Numbered from the stretch's first letter, positions 9,031-21,878 are shown. The stretch is 64,000 nucleotides of DNA from Antilocapra americana (GCA_007570785.1 ML664159.1:7720344-7784343), one strand, 5' to 3'. A program made the numbers and translations. Notes: generated from the letters alone by a model not told the origin.

Positions 9031-11600
9031 GAATACATCACAAGCTTTTTTGTGTGGCCACACATTTAAGAAATGAGTTGACTTTTATTAATCATGGTAG
9101 TTTTGTCATATAAAGTCACTGTGGACACTAAATTAGTGACTGCAGATTCATTGCTCCTACAGAAAATACAGTGTTAGCTTCCTATGAGACTCTGGTCACA
9201 ACAGTCTCATCAACTCAATACATTATCTTGTTTCATGTGTATTTCTGTTTAAAGATCCTTTATTTAATACATATTGATTCACAATGTTGAGCTCACCACC
9301 AGCAATACTATAAAACTCATACCCAAGTGAAGCTTTTCTAATACATGTTTTTCCTTTTATAAAGCATATTGCAGTTAGGAATATTAGGATTTTGGTGCCA
9401 TGCTGGGGGACCACATTGGAAATTACTAACAAAGGTGCAGAAATGTGAAAGATGTGACACTTAAATAAACCACACAAAGGACATCTGGTTGCATTATGAG
9501 CTGAAATAAGAAAACAGACTATTACTTTGTTCAACCTCAATCTGAAATATTTGTGTTGTGTTTTTGCCACTCTCTGTATGTCTGTATGATTATGAAAAGC
9601 TGGGAGTATTGATTTTGGTATTAGAAATTTTAGTGAGTAGGTATATGTATAGAATTTATAGAATTAGTGAACAGTGAGGATAGACTATATTTGAATGGCA
9701 TATGGGGTAACTGGACTAAAGTTTTGCATGCCTGTTAAACTCCAAGTAGAAATATCTACACAACTGGATGTGTGACTTGGGAGATGTTCCAGCATCCCGA
9801 GACCACATCCTGACCACGCACAAGATTAAGAGGATCAATCTTTGGTGTAACCCTAGCTGATTGGTGTATCCCAACTAGAAAGGAAGGATCTGATGTAGAG
9901 TATCATTCTCAGGAGATCTTTTCTGCCCTCCTTACTATTGTAAACCAGCTGCCCACGGTAAAGGTTGGCACATAGTAGTTACTGAACAGAGGAAATCAGA
10001 GTGGATTCTTATTTTGTGATGTTGAAATGAAAATTAAAACTAGAGAGAATTTTTGATTATATATTTATGTATCTGTATTCCTTTTTTCCAAAAGGATTGA
10101 GACAATTTACGATAAAATTATTGACACTGTAATTCAAGTCTTTGGACAAAAGTCACATAGCAAAAGGGGATGTAGGAAGTAGGAACTCTTTCCATCCATT
10201 CAGCTATATGGTGGACTGGTTAGGGTTCAATTTCCCTTATGTTAACACCATAATGGCTTCCTCCCACTCAGAGCTCAAGGATAAGAAATGCATTTTTCCC
10301 TAATGAATTGTGTTTATGTTGTATAGATTTCTTTATTAAAAATGCTTCTTCATGTGCTGTTTCCTATTACTTTGAAAAGGGGTTGGTATACTTAAGTAAA
10401 TAGAAAATGAAACAATCTTTATCTGATTCAAGGAAGAGTAATTTAGCATAAATAACAGAGTCCTGGTAGCCAAGATAAAGAGGAAGTACTATGGATTGTA
10501 CAGCTTCCATTGTTCAATAGAAGTGAATATCAGGGTCACAAAAAGAGGAAGTTTATACTGAAATATCTTCCCTTAATGAAATGTGTTCTTAAGTTCTTTA
10601 AATAAGAGAGTTTCGGTAAGTTATAAAAAATTGAAGGAATAATGCTAATATGTATTGAAGTTCAATAAGTACAACATAATTTACTGAGTCACTCTTAATG
10701 TTTCTCATTGCTTGTTTTAATCTTTAAATAAATATGAAGTATATACTAGTACTCTCCCTGATGTATAGATGAAAGGATAAAGATTCTTGGTAGATTTTAA
10801 CTGGGCTTTACAGAATATTGAAATAATAATTTTAAGTCTTAGATCTGCAAAGACAGCTCCTTGAGAAGACAGAGTGAGATAGTCAAGGTATACAGCTTAC
10901 TGGGCTTCTTTAAATTGTGGAGGGGAGTAGCTTTAAAATGACTTCTAGTATTTTCTAAGGAAATTACTCTTCTATCTGTCCATGTCAGGTAGCAGCAGAA
11001 ATAGTTTCGCTGGTACTGAGTCTGTATTAAAGAGACTAAGGACATTGGAACTTATCTTCATAAGAAGGGTGAGACCTTGCCATTCAGAATTGGTGTCAAC
11101 TTGAGTGGGCGATTCTAAAATATCACTCCATTGAAAGCAGATGACTCATGGATGCACTGAAAAGTGTTTAGGAATCGTTTTAATCCAGCTTTATTCTAAA
11201 GGCTAGTAAATTTTGCTATCATTGATAGCTGCTGGCTGACCATGCTGAAGTGTAGGTGTCCTAGGGTAAAATTGAAATTGAAGTGGATGTGACATGAGAA
11301 GTTTGAGACTGATGTACCAAGGGGTCTGCAAAAGAAAGAAATTGTTTTCTGTTATCAGAGTGTCAGAGACACAGAGCCTGTGGATTGCATGGCTGTTCTG
11401 AGTAAAATAGGATTCTGGGCATGTGTAGAACACCTTCAGTTATTTATTTCCCTTCCTAGAAATTTCCAGAGGCCAGATAAAAAACCTGATCACAGGGATC
11501 TCTTAGGAGGCTTGAAATGAGATGAAATTTGTGGTGGCAATGGGTGTTCATCTCCACCTAGCAGAGCAGTTAAAGAATCACATAGGGTAGCACAGAAGAG
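9031..11600. other. Long unique stretch, nothing recognised
   Basis: About 2.5 kb with no named transposable element apart from a very weak MIR-like trace near 10640-10775. The longest frame (115 codons, minus, 9223-9570) has no recognisable motif and no flanking splice or polyadenylation logic that I can support. This is one of the cleanest unique intervals in the window. Confidence 0.45.
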
Positions 11601-11745
11601 CTGGATCCTGATATGCTGTATGTCTGGGGTAGAATCTCAGTATATCAATTTTGGGCAAGTTATGGAGCCTCAGCTTTTCCATCTATAAAATGGAGACCTA
11701 ATACTTACCTCAAGGACTTAAGTAGGACCCAAGGAAACACTGTAT
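11600..11745 (-). mobile_element. MIR SINE remnant
   Basis: Reversed MIR phrases: AGAGCTGGATCCTGA, TTTTGGGCAAGTTATGGAGC, TCAGCTTTTCCATCTATAAA, ATGGAGACCTAATACTTACC. Confidence 0.65.
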
Positions 11746-11892
11746 CTTCAGATTCTTTCACTTCACAGGCATTCTACCAGTGCTAATGAAACTCCTCCTT
11801 CCTTATGAAATGGTCTAGACTAATTAACCATAGGCATAGCCTTCCTTTTCAAAGGCTTGAGAATTTTATGTCATATCATTGCTTTACTGTAC

Positions 11893-12085
11893 CTAAAATC
11901 AATGGTTCTCAAATATAGCTATGCACTGCAAACTACTTTGGGTAATTTTATAAACTACTGATGCCCAAATCTGACCAATAGAAAAATCTGATTTAATTTG
12001 TCTGAGGTACGTCCTAAACACCAGAATTTTAGAAATCTCACCAGATGATACAAATATGTAGCTCAATTGATTACAGAGGTCTGAG
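11893..12085 (+). mobile_element. MER5-like hAT DNA transposon remnant
   Basis: AATGGTTCTCAAATATAGCT, TGGGTAATTTTATAAACTAC, TGATGCCCAAATCTGACCAA, a TCTGATTTAATTTGTCTGAG segment and AGAAATCTCACCAGATGATA follow the order of the non-autonomous MER5 family. No transposase is present. Confidence 0.5.
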
Positions 12086-12411
12086 ATATTTTAATAGGTG
12101 ATAGCCTGATTTTAATCTAATATATTTATTCCTCTTCTATCCCAAAGTTGGGTACCCAAAGGTCATGTTATTTTCCTTTCCATTTTAGTCATAATGTACC
12201 TTACAGCATGGATTTTATATATAAATAATATTAGAAATAAAGTGACCAAAACCAATAAACCACTGATTATCTAGAGGCTTAAGTAAAAGGTACCACTTTT
12301 CTCAATAGACTTTAGATGTAGTGAATTTATGAAAGAAAAGTTACTATGACTCCATTGAGTTACATACAAATTGGAAGGTAGCTCAAAATTGGAATTCATA
12401 GTCAATTCATA
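12086..12411. other. AT-rich unique stretch
   Basis: Nothing recognisable between the hAT remnant and the 5' breakpoint of the BovB copy. Confidence 0.4.
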
Positions 12412-13400
12412 TTGACCTGCCTCTTGAGAAACCTGTATGCAGGTCAGGAAGCAACAGTTAGAACTGAACATGGAACAACAGGCTGGTTCCAAATAGGAAA
12501 AGGAGTATGTCAACGCTGTATATTGTCACCCTGCTTATTTAACTTATATGCAGAGTACATTGTGATAAACACTGGGCTGGAAGAAGAAACAGCTAGAATC
12601 AAGATTGACAGGAGAAATATCAGTAACCTCAGATATGCAGATGACACCACCCTTATGGCAGAAAGTGAAGAAGAACTAAAGAGCCTCTTGATGAAAGTGA
12701 AAGAGGAGAGTGAAAAAGTTGGTTTAAAGCTCAACATTCAGAAAACTAAGATCATGGCATCTGGTCCTATTACTTATGGCAAATAGATGGGGAAACAGTG
12801 TCAGACTTTATTTTTCAGGGCTCCAAAATCACTGTAGATGGTGATTTCAGCCGTGAAATTAAAAGACACCTACTCCTTGGAAGGAAAGTTATGACCAACC
12901 TAGACAGCATATTAAAAAGCAGAGACATTATTTTGCCAACAAAGGTCCGTCTAGTCAAGGTTATGGTTTTTCCAGTGGTCATGTATGGATGTGAGAATTG
13001 AACTATAAAGAAAGCTGAGTGCAGAAGAATTGATGCTTTTGAACTGTGGTGTTGGAGAAGACTCTTGAGAGTCCCTCAGACTGCAAGGAGATCCAACCAG
13101 TCCATCCTAAAGGAGATCAGTCCTGGGTGTTCATTGGAAGGACTGATGTTGAAGCTGAAACTCCAATACTTTAGCCACCTCATGCGAAGAGCTGACTTAT
13201 TTGAAAAGACCCTGATTCTGGGAAAGATTGAGGGCAGGAGGAGAAGGGGATGATAGAGGGTGAAATGGTTGAATGGTATCACTGACTCAATGGACATGGG
13301 TTTGGGTAGACTCTGGGTGTTGGTGACGGACAGGGAGGCCTGGGGTGCTATGGTTCTTGGGGTTGCAAAGAGTCCGACATGACTGAGTAACTGAACTGAA
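12412..13400 (+). mobile_element. BovB LINE, 5'-truncated (3' 1 kb)
   Basis: The copy starts inside the reverse-transcriptase domain and runs to the BovB 3' end (CAAAGAGTCCGACATGACTG, AGTAACTGAACTGAA). The protein remnant is split across frames at 12412-12786, 12798-13001 and 13065-13253. The first holds NLYAGQEA, a QGC box changed to QRC, an intact YADD motif (about 12640) and LNIQKTKIMASGP. A deletion near 12785 removes part of the segment before DFIFQGSK, and a stop replaces Trp after YGCEN. No target-site duplication was found. With the opposite BovB at 14.0 kb it forms an inverted repeat. Confidence 0.93.
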
Positions 13401-14040
13401 TGGACTACACAGGATGCTTACTCTAATGCAGTGGTGCTTATTGCCTTTGATTAATAGATGTAGAGATCACAGGAGAAAGAAGTGTCTTCTGTCAGTGAAT
13501 TTGATTAATATAGCAAGATGGGAATGGGTACAAGCTGAATGTCATAAGATGCCTCTTAAGATCACAAAGAGGTAACAAGAGAGAAAAAGGGAGGACATTT
13601 TAAGATGAAAGTCCTTGAATTAAAGATTGTAACCAATGAATTTCCTCTAGCATCTCCTTATAATATTTCTCTTATAACTATCAGACAATTTTGTTTAAAA
13701 GCTAGTTTGTAAATTGAAGGGATATGGTGCAACTGAAGAAAGTTATTTTCTGATTTTTATGTAAATGTTCTTTTTGAGGCTAACTTGGGTATTTCCATGC
13801 TCTCACTTCCATAATGTCATGAACACCTCCTCTCCAAAGACTCTGTGAGTCTGACTACTTTTTTGTCTTCTTTTAAGCTTTTCCAGCACCAGAGGGACAT
13901 ACACAGGGTTTGGGGGCAAAAAATATGCAATACAATCATGATTGAAAATATTTCACAGATCTATTTGAAGTGTGTATATAAGAGACAAACACAGTGAGAG
14001 ATAAGAAAAGAGAGAAGCTTTATGAAACATTCATATACAT
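13401..14040. other. Unique spacer between convergent BovB copies
   Basis: About 640 bp of AT-rich unique sequence with no gene or repeat recognised. It is the loop between two oppositely oriented BovB fragments. Confidence 0.5.
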
Positions 14041-15383
14041 CAGTTCAGTCACTCAATCATGTCAGACTCTTTGCAACCTCATGGACTACAGCACACCAGG
14101 TCTCCCTGTCCATCACCAACTCCTGGAGTTTACCCAAACTCATGTCCATTGAGTCAGTGATGCCATCCAATCATCTTTTGCTCTGTCGTCCCCATCTCCT
14201 CTCAATCTTTCCCAACATCAGGGTCTTTTCAAATGAGTCAGCTCTTTGCATCAGGTGGCCAAAGTACTGGAGTTTCAGCTTCAACATCAGTCCTTCCAAT
14301 GAATATTCAGGACTGATCTCCTTTAGGATGGACTGATTGGATCTCCTTGCAGTCTGAGGGACTCTCAAGAGTCTTCTCCAACACTACAGTTCAAAAGCAT
14401 CAATTCTTCTGCACTCAGCTTTCTTTACAGTCCAACCCTCACATCCATACATGACCACTGGAAAAACCATAGCCTTGACTAGACGGACCTTTTTGGCAAA
14501 GTAATGTCTCTGCTCTTTAATATGCTGTCTAGGTTGGTCATAACTTTCCTTCCAAGGAGTAACTGTCTTTTAATTTCATGGCTGCAGTCACCATCTGCAG
14601 TGATTTTGGAGTCCCCCAAAATAAAGTCAGCCACTTTCCCCCCGTCTGTTTCCCATGAAGTGATGGGGCCAGATGCCATGATCTTAGTTTTCTGAATGTT
14701 GAGCTTTAAGCCAACTTTTTCACTCTCCTCTCTAACTTTCATCCAGAGGTTCTTTAGTTCTTCTTAACTTTCTGCCATAAAGGTAGTGTCATTTGCTTAT
14801 CTAAGGTTATTTATATTTCTCCTGACAATCTTGATTCCAGCTTGCGATTCATCCAGCCCAGCATTTCTCATGATGTACTGTGCATATAAGTTAAATAAGC
14901 AGGATGACAATATATAGCGTTGACATACTCCTTTTCCTATTTGGAACCAGTCTGTTTTTCCATGTCTAGTTTTATCTGTTGCTTCTTGAGCTGCATACAG
15001 ATTTCCCAGGAGGCAGGTGTGGTGGTCTGGTATTCCCATCTCTTGAAGAATTTTCCAGAGTTTATTGTGATCCACAATGTCAAAGGCCTTGGCATAGTCA
15101 ATAAAGCAGAAATAGATGTTTTTCTGGTACTCTCTTGCTTTTTTGATGATCCAGCAGATGTTGGCAATTTGATCTCTGGTTCCTCTGCCTTTTCTAAATC
15201 TAGCATGAATATCTGGAAGTTTTTGGTTCACATACTGTTGAAGCCTGGTTTGGAGAATTTTGAGCGTTATTTTGCTCAATGTGTGAGATAAATGCAATTA
15301 TGCAGTATATTGATCATTCTTTGGCATTGCATTTCTTTGGGATTAGAGTGAAAACTGACGTTTTCCATTCCTGTGGTCCCTGC
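14041..15383 (-). mobile_element. BovB LINE, 5'-truncated (3' 1.35 kb)
   Basis: It begins at the BovB 3' end (CAGTTCAGTCACTCAATCAT) and extends upstream through the C-terminal region into the reverse transcriptase, ending near TTTTCCATTCCTGTGGTCC. The reading frame is broken repeatedly. The target site is unclear. It shares about 1 kb of sequence in opposite orientation with the copy at 12.4-13.4 kb. Confidence 0.93.
14797..15297 (-). pseudogene. BovB reverse-transcriptase remnant ending at the active site
   Basis: 166 codons of the RTE-type reverse transcriptase. It shows FRKGRGTRDQIAN, the motif A segment CFIDYAKAFD with its aspartate, and a QGC box changed to QRY. The frame stops exactly where the YADD motif should start: after NNLR the Tyr codon TAT reads TAA, and the first Asp is changed to Asn. 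The upstream Met has no significance; it lies in a degenerate segment. The product could not polymerise DNA. Confidence 0.9.
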
Positions 15384-15708
15384 TTATATGTCTCACATAG
15401 CCCTGATGTTTCCTAGCTTATAGATGTCACTATGATGAGACCCACAAAGAGGGCATAAACGAACATTTGGGAGTAATTTCCATGGGCCAGCTTGATGCTA
15501 AGAAGGGGGCTGATTACAACAGTCATGGTGCTAGAATCCATTTTGGCCCTTCTCACTTGTAGAAAGGTGGATAATTTCCTCAATTTCTGAAAGAAATTCA
15601 TTCTACTTTTATGTAATGCTGTTAGGCAGTCGATCTTTTTTTCGTTGCAGCATTCTTGTAGCAGCTAAAAAAGGGAGGCGAACAAAATTACCATCAGTAA
15701 GACAATAT
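15384..15708. other. Unique stretch
   Basis: No gene or repeat recognised. A 62-codon minus frame at 15413-15601 has no known similarity. Confidence 0.4.
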
Positions 15709-15710
15709 TT

Positions 15711-15905
15711 GGGCTTCCCTGGTGGCTCAGATGATAAAGAATCTGCAGTGCCGGAGACCTGGGTTCAATCCCTGGGTTGGGAAGATCCCTTGGAGGAGGG
15801 CATGGCATTCCACTGTAGTATTCTTGCCTGGAGAATCCCCATGGACAGAGGAGTCAGTGGGCTGCAGTCCATGGGGTCTCAAAGCATCAGACATTGACTG
15901 AATGC
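15711..15905 (+). mobile_element. Bov-tA SINE, full length
   Basis: GGGCTTCCCTGGTGGCTCAG head, box-B-like GGTTCAATCCC, GGGAAGATCCCTTGGAGGAG, CTTGCCTGGAGAATCCCC, ATGGACAGAGGAGTC, CATGGGGTCTCAAAGC, and a TGACTGAATGCTTAAGT end. The tRNA part lacks a few bases after AAAGAATC. Confidence 0.92.
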
Positions 15906-16420
15906 TTAAGTAGTGTCAGCTAGAGAATATTTAAATAAAATACGATATATCATTCAGTGGGGAAGTATGAATTTGTCAGACAGAATCAAGCAGGTCACTG
16001 TTCCCATGAGAATATGAAAATTTGTCCAAAATACATTGTTAAAGAAAAATAGCAAGGGGCAGAACAGTGAGTAAAGTATCATTCATAAGATCGACTTCGG
16101 AAGAGAGCCACAAAATGTCTGATTATTGCTTCTCTCTGAGGATTAAGAATTTAGAATTGAGAGGGGTACTTTTTTTTTAATGTCTTTTTGATAGACTGAT
16201 TTTTTTAAAAAATCACCCACAAAACATTTTTAAGGAAAAAAGGTTAAAAAGGAAGTTTTTTTCTTTCTTTATAATGATGAAACAAATATTTACTCTTTGG
16301 GTTCAAGTTTTAACAAGTAAATCTCTGAAGAGGTTTAATATATAAACATAATATCTAAATTTGCTTACAAATGTATGAAGAGCAGAAATCATATTTTTGG
16401 TCCACTGGGAATCAAATAGG
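15906..16420. other. AT-rich unique stretch
   Basis: Homopolymer-rich (several T and A runs near 16170-16275). No gene or named repeat. Confidence 0.4.
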
Positions 16421-16625
16421 AGCTTCCCAGGTGGCTCGATGGTAAAGAATCTACCTGCCAATTCAAGAGAGGCAGGTTCAATCTATGAGTCATAAAGATC
16501 CCCTAGAGAAGGAAATGACAACCCACTCCAGTATTCTTACCTGGGAAATCCCATGGACAGAGGAGCCTGGAGGGCTACATACAGTCCACGGGGTTGCAAA
16601 GAGTTGGGCAGGATTGAGCATAAGA
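16421..16625 (+). mobile_element. Bov-tA SINE, full length
   Basis: AGCTTCCCAGGTGGCTCGAT head, AAAGAATCTACCTGCC, GGTTCAATCTATGAG, AAGATCCCCTAGAGAAGGAA, CCATGGACAGAGGAGCCTGG, GGGGTTGCAAAGAGTTGGGC, ending GATTGAGCATAAG. Confidence 0.92.
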
Positions 16626-17595
16626 AGTCAAGTACAAGGTTTTGATAGATTTTAATAACTATTTTAGTTCATTGAAATTACTTTTGGTCTATCAAGTACT
16701 GTATCATTTCTTTAAATATTTGCCCAGAGGTACAGGATTAAAGAAATTTGTTAAGTCTGATCCATGGTGATAATCTAACCCTGAGTATCTGTACCTGGGA
16801 AGTACAATGGGTTTCAACTATTCATTTATTTGTGTTGAAGTTATTGTGTGTTTTGACAAGACTGATACCAGTGTTCATATAATTCAGACTGTCATGGATG
16901 TAAAAGGCAATGCCAAATGAACTGTGTTCTGTCAAACTACTTGCAGTCCTCCAATCTTGAAGTCAGACTCAATTGCATAATTATTATAAAAATAAGTCTG
17001 CCTTTGAGATGATTTAATCAATGAATCAATAAGATGAAAACTACCTCTAATATTCATACCGCACAAAGTGAAAAGCTTATTAAGTGACTAATGTATATCC
17101 CCAAGGTGTAAGGCAGAGTGTCTGTTTCAGAACATTTGACCTCTTTTTCATACAGGTAACAGGGACAACATCTGTTCGTCATGGCACAATGCCATTGGCA
17201 TTGTTAATTATTGAATGACATGCAGCCCTTCAGTCATTTGACAGTACTGCGTTAGGAGACACTCAAGTAGGCAGATGTTTCTCTGAAGAAGTCAGGAAAG
17301 TGCAGTGACAACTTCATTGAAGGCTGACAAGAACTCAGATCTCTTCTTCTGACGGAATTGCTAGATGAGCTGAAATGTTAGCTATTCAGTTTCCTGAGTG
17401 TAATATTTGCAACTGATCATTTAATGGACATGCAGAAGAATAATAGAATGTCACTGAGCTTTCTATTAATTAGAACATCAAAATATCCTCACCTTAAAAT
17501 TTTTTCTCAGGATCATTCAAGAGGGAATACATTGGAAGAAAAGAGAGAGATGAAAAGTAAAACATATCTTATTATTTTATGTATACCTTTGAGAA
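16626..17595. other. Unique stretch
   Basis: Close to 1 kb with no recognised repeat or gene. The 65-codon plus frame (17424-17621) runs into the following SINE and is not convincing. Confidence 0.45.
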
Positions 17596-17803
17596 TCCTT
17601 CCCTGGTGGCTCAGATGGTAAAGAATCCATCTGCAATGTGGGAGACCTGGGTTCAATCCCTGGGTGGGGAAGATCCCCTGGAGGAAGGCATGTCTACCCA
17701 CTCCAGTATTCCTGCCTAGAGAATCTGAGTGGACAGAGGAGCTTGGTGGGGTACAGTCCATGGGATCTCAAAGAGTTAGACATGACTGAGCAACTAAGCA
17801 CAC
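17596..17803 (+). mobile_element. Bov-tA SINE, full length
   Basis: CCTTCCCTGGTGGCTCAGAT, AAAGAATCCATCTGCAATGT, GGTTCAATCCCTGGG, GATCCCCTGGAGGAAGGCAT, GTACAGTCCATGGGATCTCA, AAGAGTTAGACATGACTGAG, ending CAACTAAGCACAC. Confidence 0.93.
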
Positions 17804-19065
17804 TGCAACGATAGATTTTAACTGTATTTCCACTCAGTAATATCATTATTATAATCAGCTGTTTGACAGTAGCTGCAGGCACAGATTTCTTTCTTTCTTT
17901 CTTTATTGCTCACTGGACCCAAGCCTACTCAGTTTAGTGTGGTTGGCTGTGGCATCTCTCACTTTCTTAAAGCCAGGGCTTTCCAGTTTCCAAGAATGCT
18001 TATGGTATCAGTAATTTGAAACAGGTGTTTAAGCCTCACGCCTAGGCTGTGCAACAGAAGGTTTGTATATTTTCATTATATATTGAAACAGACCACAATA
18101 CTTGGAATGACCATCTGTCACCAAATTCATGCTGTGTACTGAATATGAGAGAGGATATTTCACTGCAGACTCCTTTGCAAGTAATGTGGATACCTTCTCC
18201 TCCCTTCTGAATCCTCACTCATTCTTTTGGACCAAATCAAAAGAACTATTTTTGTTTCTTTTCTCACAGAATGATACCAATAGGAGATCATTAGAATAGT
18301 GTATAGCATTTCTGTTTGGTCTAAAAAATTGTAAGCCCCAAACAATGGATTTCTCCCAGAGGAGTAATTTTTTTAGCCTGTATATTTCCTTCTTTCTTTG
18401 TTTCACAGCACTAAGAGTCTGGATCTTAAAGACTAATACTCTTTACAAAAATCTGTGCTTTCAAGTCTTAGTTGCCAACTCAAGAGCCCACAGAGAGTAG
18501 GAAGGCAATACGAATGAGTGAGTCTGGGAGGATAGCGATGATGGCAACTTGGAAAGAGCCTCCCCAGCCAGGAAGGAGCTGTTGATAGATCTACTGACCA
18601 CTGTTGGGCGGAAATGCAGGCGCAGCACTGTCAGGTCTATTTACCACTCAGAGTAAACTGGAAAACAGGATTTTTACATGAAATCTAGGATTTAAATATT
18701 GACATTGCATTAAAAAAATTAAGATAGTATGGGCTTCACAAATGGGTATGCAGACTGAGGTCTGCCAGACTTGAACCTCCTAATTCAGATAGGACTTTTC
18801 TCAGTTAATAAGATATTCTGCTCTTGAGTCCTTACACAAATGATTTGTTGTGGCAAAATGTTTCCAAATGAATATTGTCTCACCAGTACTTTGATGGTGG
18901 TGGTAGTGATGCTGATCATGTTTGGTAAGACTGATAATCACTTGATGAGCATGGGAAGGGATCACAGTAGAGTGTTTACTTGCACCTGGCAGGTAGACTC
19001 TGAGGTTGTATGAAGTCACATTTCTTTCTCACAGACTTCAGCACTGTAGCCTATTAAAGGCCTGC
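17804..19065. other. Mostly unique, with a short TTTC microsatellite
   Basis: A (TTTC)n run of about 20 bases lies at 17886-17905. The rest shows no recognised gene or repeat; small minus-strand frames have no known motif. Confidence 0.45.
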
Positions 19066-19069
19066 TGTG

Positions 19070-19700
19070 TGTTAGGAATTGTTCCATGTATTCAACAAAT
19101 ATTTACTGAGTGCCTGTTATGCACTGAGCATTATTCTACAAACTGAGGATAGAGCAATGAAGAAAATAAAATCAGACAATGATCTTTGTCTTTCTGATGG
19201 GGCTGTTAGGTGACAAACAGTTGGAAACATAAGTAAGTAAGGTGTTCAGTATATTATATAGTGATCAGGACTATGGAGATGATAAAGTAGAGAAGGATTT
19301 GGGGAATGAAGGAGGGGAGGAAGTTAGACATAAAAAGATGATGCCATATGTGGATTTGAGTAACTGAGGTAGGGACTTGGCATTGCAGAGGCAGGAGAAG
19401 ATGGAAGGAGAAGTAGGTTCAAAGAAGAAGATCAGGAACTAAGTTTTGGATGTGTTACATGTGGAATTCCTGTTACATACTCAGTAGAGACATGAAATAG
19501 GTCGTTGGACTTCCAGGGAAATGGCCAAACTGGATCTGTAAATTGTGGAATAACCAGATGGTATTTAAAACCCAGAGAGGGCAATGAAATGGATGTAGAC
19601 AGAAAGGAGAGGAATTTCAAGGACCGAGTCCTTTGGTGCTTGAAATGAGGAGCTGAAACAGAATCAGGAGACTAGACTGAGAAGGAACACAGTGGAGGTA
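19070..19700 (-). mobile_element. L2 LINE fragment including a reverse-transcriptase trace
   Basis: The plus strand reads as the complement of L2: CAACAAATATTTACTGAGTG, TGGAGATGATAAAG, AAGATCAGGAACTAAGTTTT, GGATGTGTTACATGTGG, GGTATTTAAAACCCAGAGAG, and AAGGACCGAGTCCTTTGGTG. On the minus strand a short frame (19432-19620) has SFLSTSISLPSLGFKYHL, similar to the L2 polymerase segment just before its YADD box. It is much decayed, with internal deletions. Confidence 0.6.
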
Positions 19701-21683
19701 GGAGGAAAATGAGGAGAATCTAGACTTCTATAAAGTGTGAAAATCAACCTGAGGGCCCTTGATCAAATTCAGACTCTGACATACCTTTCTCTCTTTGACT
19801 CTGTTTCTCCCTCTCTCACATACACTCTGTCTCTGTCTCTGTTAACCTGTCTGTCCCTGTGTCTGTCTTTCTGAATCAGCTGGTCTAGTGAGCTGGGTCT
19901 AGGGCCCAGCAAGCGATTCTGATGCAGGTGTCAATGCACCATACTTTACCAAGCATCAAGTTTGGTGACTGACCCTGTGGCTCTGATGGTCTGATGGGTG
20001 GTTGAGAGATAGGAAGCACAGAATAGGGAGTTGAAGAAGAGGTAAAGGAGCTGAAGGTTAGGGAACAGCACCTCCCAGACTGTGCTGTCAAAACCAAGCA
20101 GAGTCAGTGGCATGACAGATGAGGGAACTGATTTAATGGGGCCTTATTTTATCCTAGGACTGCTCAGTCTGTGGGAGGGGGTTGAGTCACTGCACATGCC
20201 AAGATAGAGCATATGGGACTGGGAGTCATGTGGACCATGCTAGAGAATTAGTCTGCCAAATCAATATAAAACCAATCCCACATCAGTGAAACAGCACTCA
20301 AACTGTGTGGTCTACTAGCTCGACAATCTGCTCAAACTGGTTTACACATCAGCTGAGTTATACAAAGGAGATGCTGAACCTTTTTCATCCACACTGCCTA
20401 GCAATCAGAACAGTGGCAGGCACTTTGGAGGCTCAGAATCTGCACTGGCCAAGTGTATGAAGGTGGGCTCAACCAAACACAAGTAGACCTATGGAGTGTA
20501 ATGAGGATAGTGAACCCTCAAATACTTCAGGGCTGTATCAGGTATATTTCATAAAATCTTTTTTTGTGTGTTTTTGTGAAGAATAGATATGGTTAAACTT
20601 TCTATCCTGGAAGAACACTGTGATTTGGTTTTTTAGCTCTGATTTTTCAAGTTATCAATAACACTTCACAAAGAGGGTTAGTTGTTGAGGCAATGTCAAC
20701 TCCAACAGCAAATCCTTGACAGCTCTTTGATTATAACTGGCTTCTCCATCCACTCCATGTCACCTTGGGCAAGGAGCCTGCTTAGCCTGAGGCAGGGAAA
20801 CTTTTGTAGAAGAAAAAAAACATTGTTAATGAGCTTGATGTTCATTTGGACACCAGGGAACTGTGTTCCCAGTTGCCCCTCCCACACAATCTGCTCAGAT
20901 TGGATGTTTTTACTTCGAACACAAATAATTTTTTCTCAGCTTCAGGCCTTATACATAATTTGCATTTCTGAACCTTTTCTGTGCATCTTATGAGATAATG
21001 ACACAGTTTTGACTTTACTGCTTAGAGGATCTTGTTCAGTGCATAAAAAAACTCGTGCTCTACTTCTGCTTTTCCATCACAGCTACATACCATTTCCTAT
21101 AGGGGTAAAGGGTATTCTCTCTCCCTCTCTTCTCTTTGGAGGCCTCTTTCAGAAGAGTTTCATCTATAAGGTTTGACAGATTATTTTCCTAATTGCTAAA
21201 TGAATAATTTTGTAGAACACACTAGGTGCTATATCTTCGATTCCTAAGATTGTCTGTGTATTGTCTTGAGTATAATTTTAATTTCACCTTTTACCTAACA
21301 AGGTTCTCCATAACCACATTTTGGTTTTGTATATCCCTGAAATTACCACATCTTATAGAGAAGCAAGTCATTGTAATTAGAAATCATTTTCTAAGAACTG
21401 ATGTGTGAAAATTAGTCCTCACTCAAATGTCCTCCCTTGTTCAATGTTAGTATCTCTGGCCCTTTGTTCCAACATCTTTGAGCATCAATCTCTTGTTACA
21501 ATTTAGGATGATAAATCTATGGATTAAACTACATCATGATAAAGTAAAACAGCAATTTTTAATAAGAGTTTCAGGATAAAGCTAGTGAAAGTGGGACTGG
21601 CAAGTTACTTAAAACAAAGCTATTGACAAGCAAGGATGTGTTAACAGATAACAGTAAAATAGATAACTGACAAAGATGGTGTA
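19701..21683. other. Mostly unique stretch
   Basis: A weak MER5-like phrase (GGGCCCAGCAAGCGATTCTG, ATGCAGGTGTC) occurs near 19870-19960. The rest, including a 103-codon plus frame at 20682-20993, has no recognised similarity or supported gene structure. Confidence 0.4.
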
Positions 21684-21878
21684 TTAGTCAATCATGTCTG
21701 ACTCTCTGAGATCCCATGGACTGGGGCCCACCAGACTTCTCTGTCCATGAAATTTTCCAGGCAAGAATACTGGAGTGGGTTGCTATTCCCTTTTCCAGGA
21801 GATTTTCCCAACCCAGGGGTTGAACCCAGGTCTCTTTCATTGCAGATAGATTTTTTACCATCTGAGTCACCAGGGGAC
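21684..21878 (-). mobile_element. Bov-tA SINE, full length
   Basis: Reversed body and head: AGTCAATCATGTCTGACTCT, GATCCCATGGACTG, AATTTTCCAGGCAAGAATAC, TTTTCCCAACCCAGGGGTTG, AACCCAGGTCTC, GAGTCACCAGGGGAC. Three small overlapping frames here are by-products. Confidence 0.9.

Noticed and set aside
20682..20993. 103-codon plus-strand frame with several cysteines
   Set aside because: No recognisable domain or secretion signal, and an overlapping frame on the other strand is equally open. Not supported.
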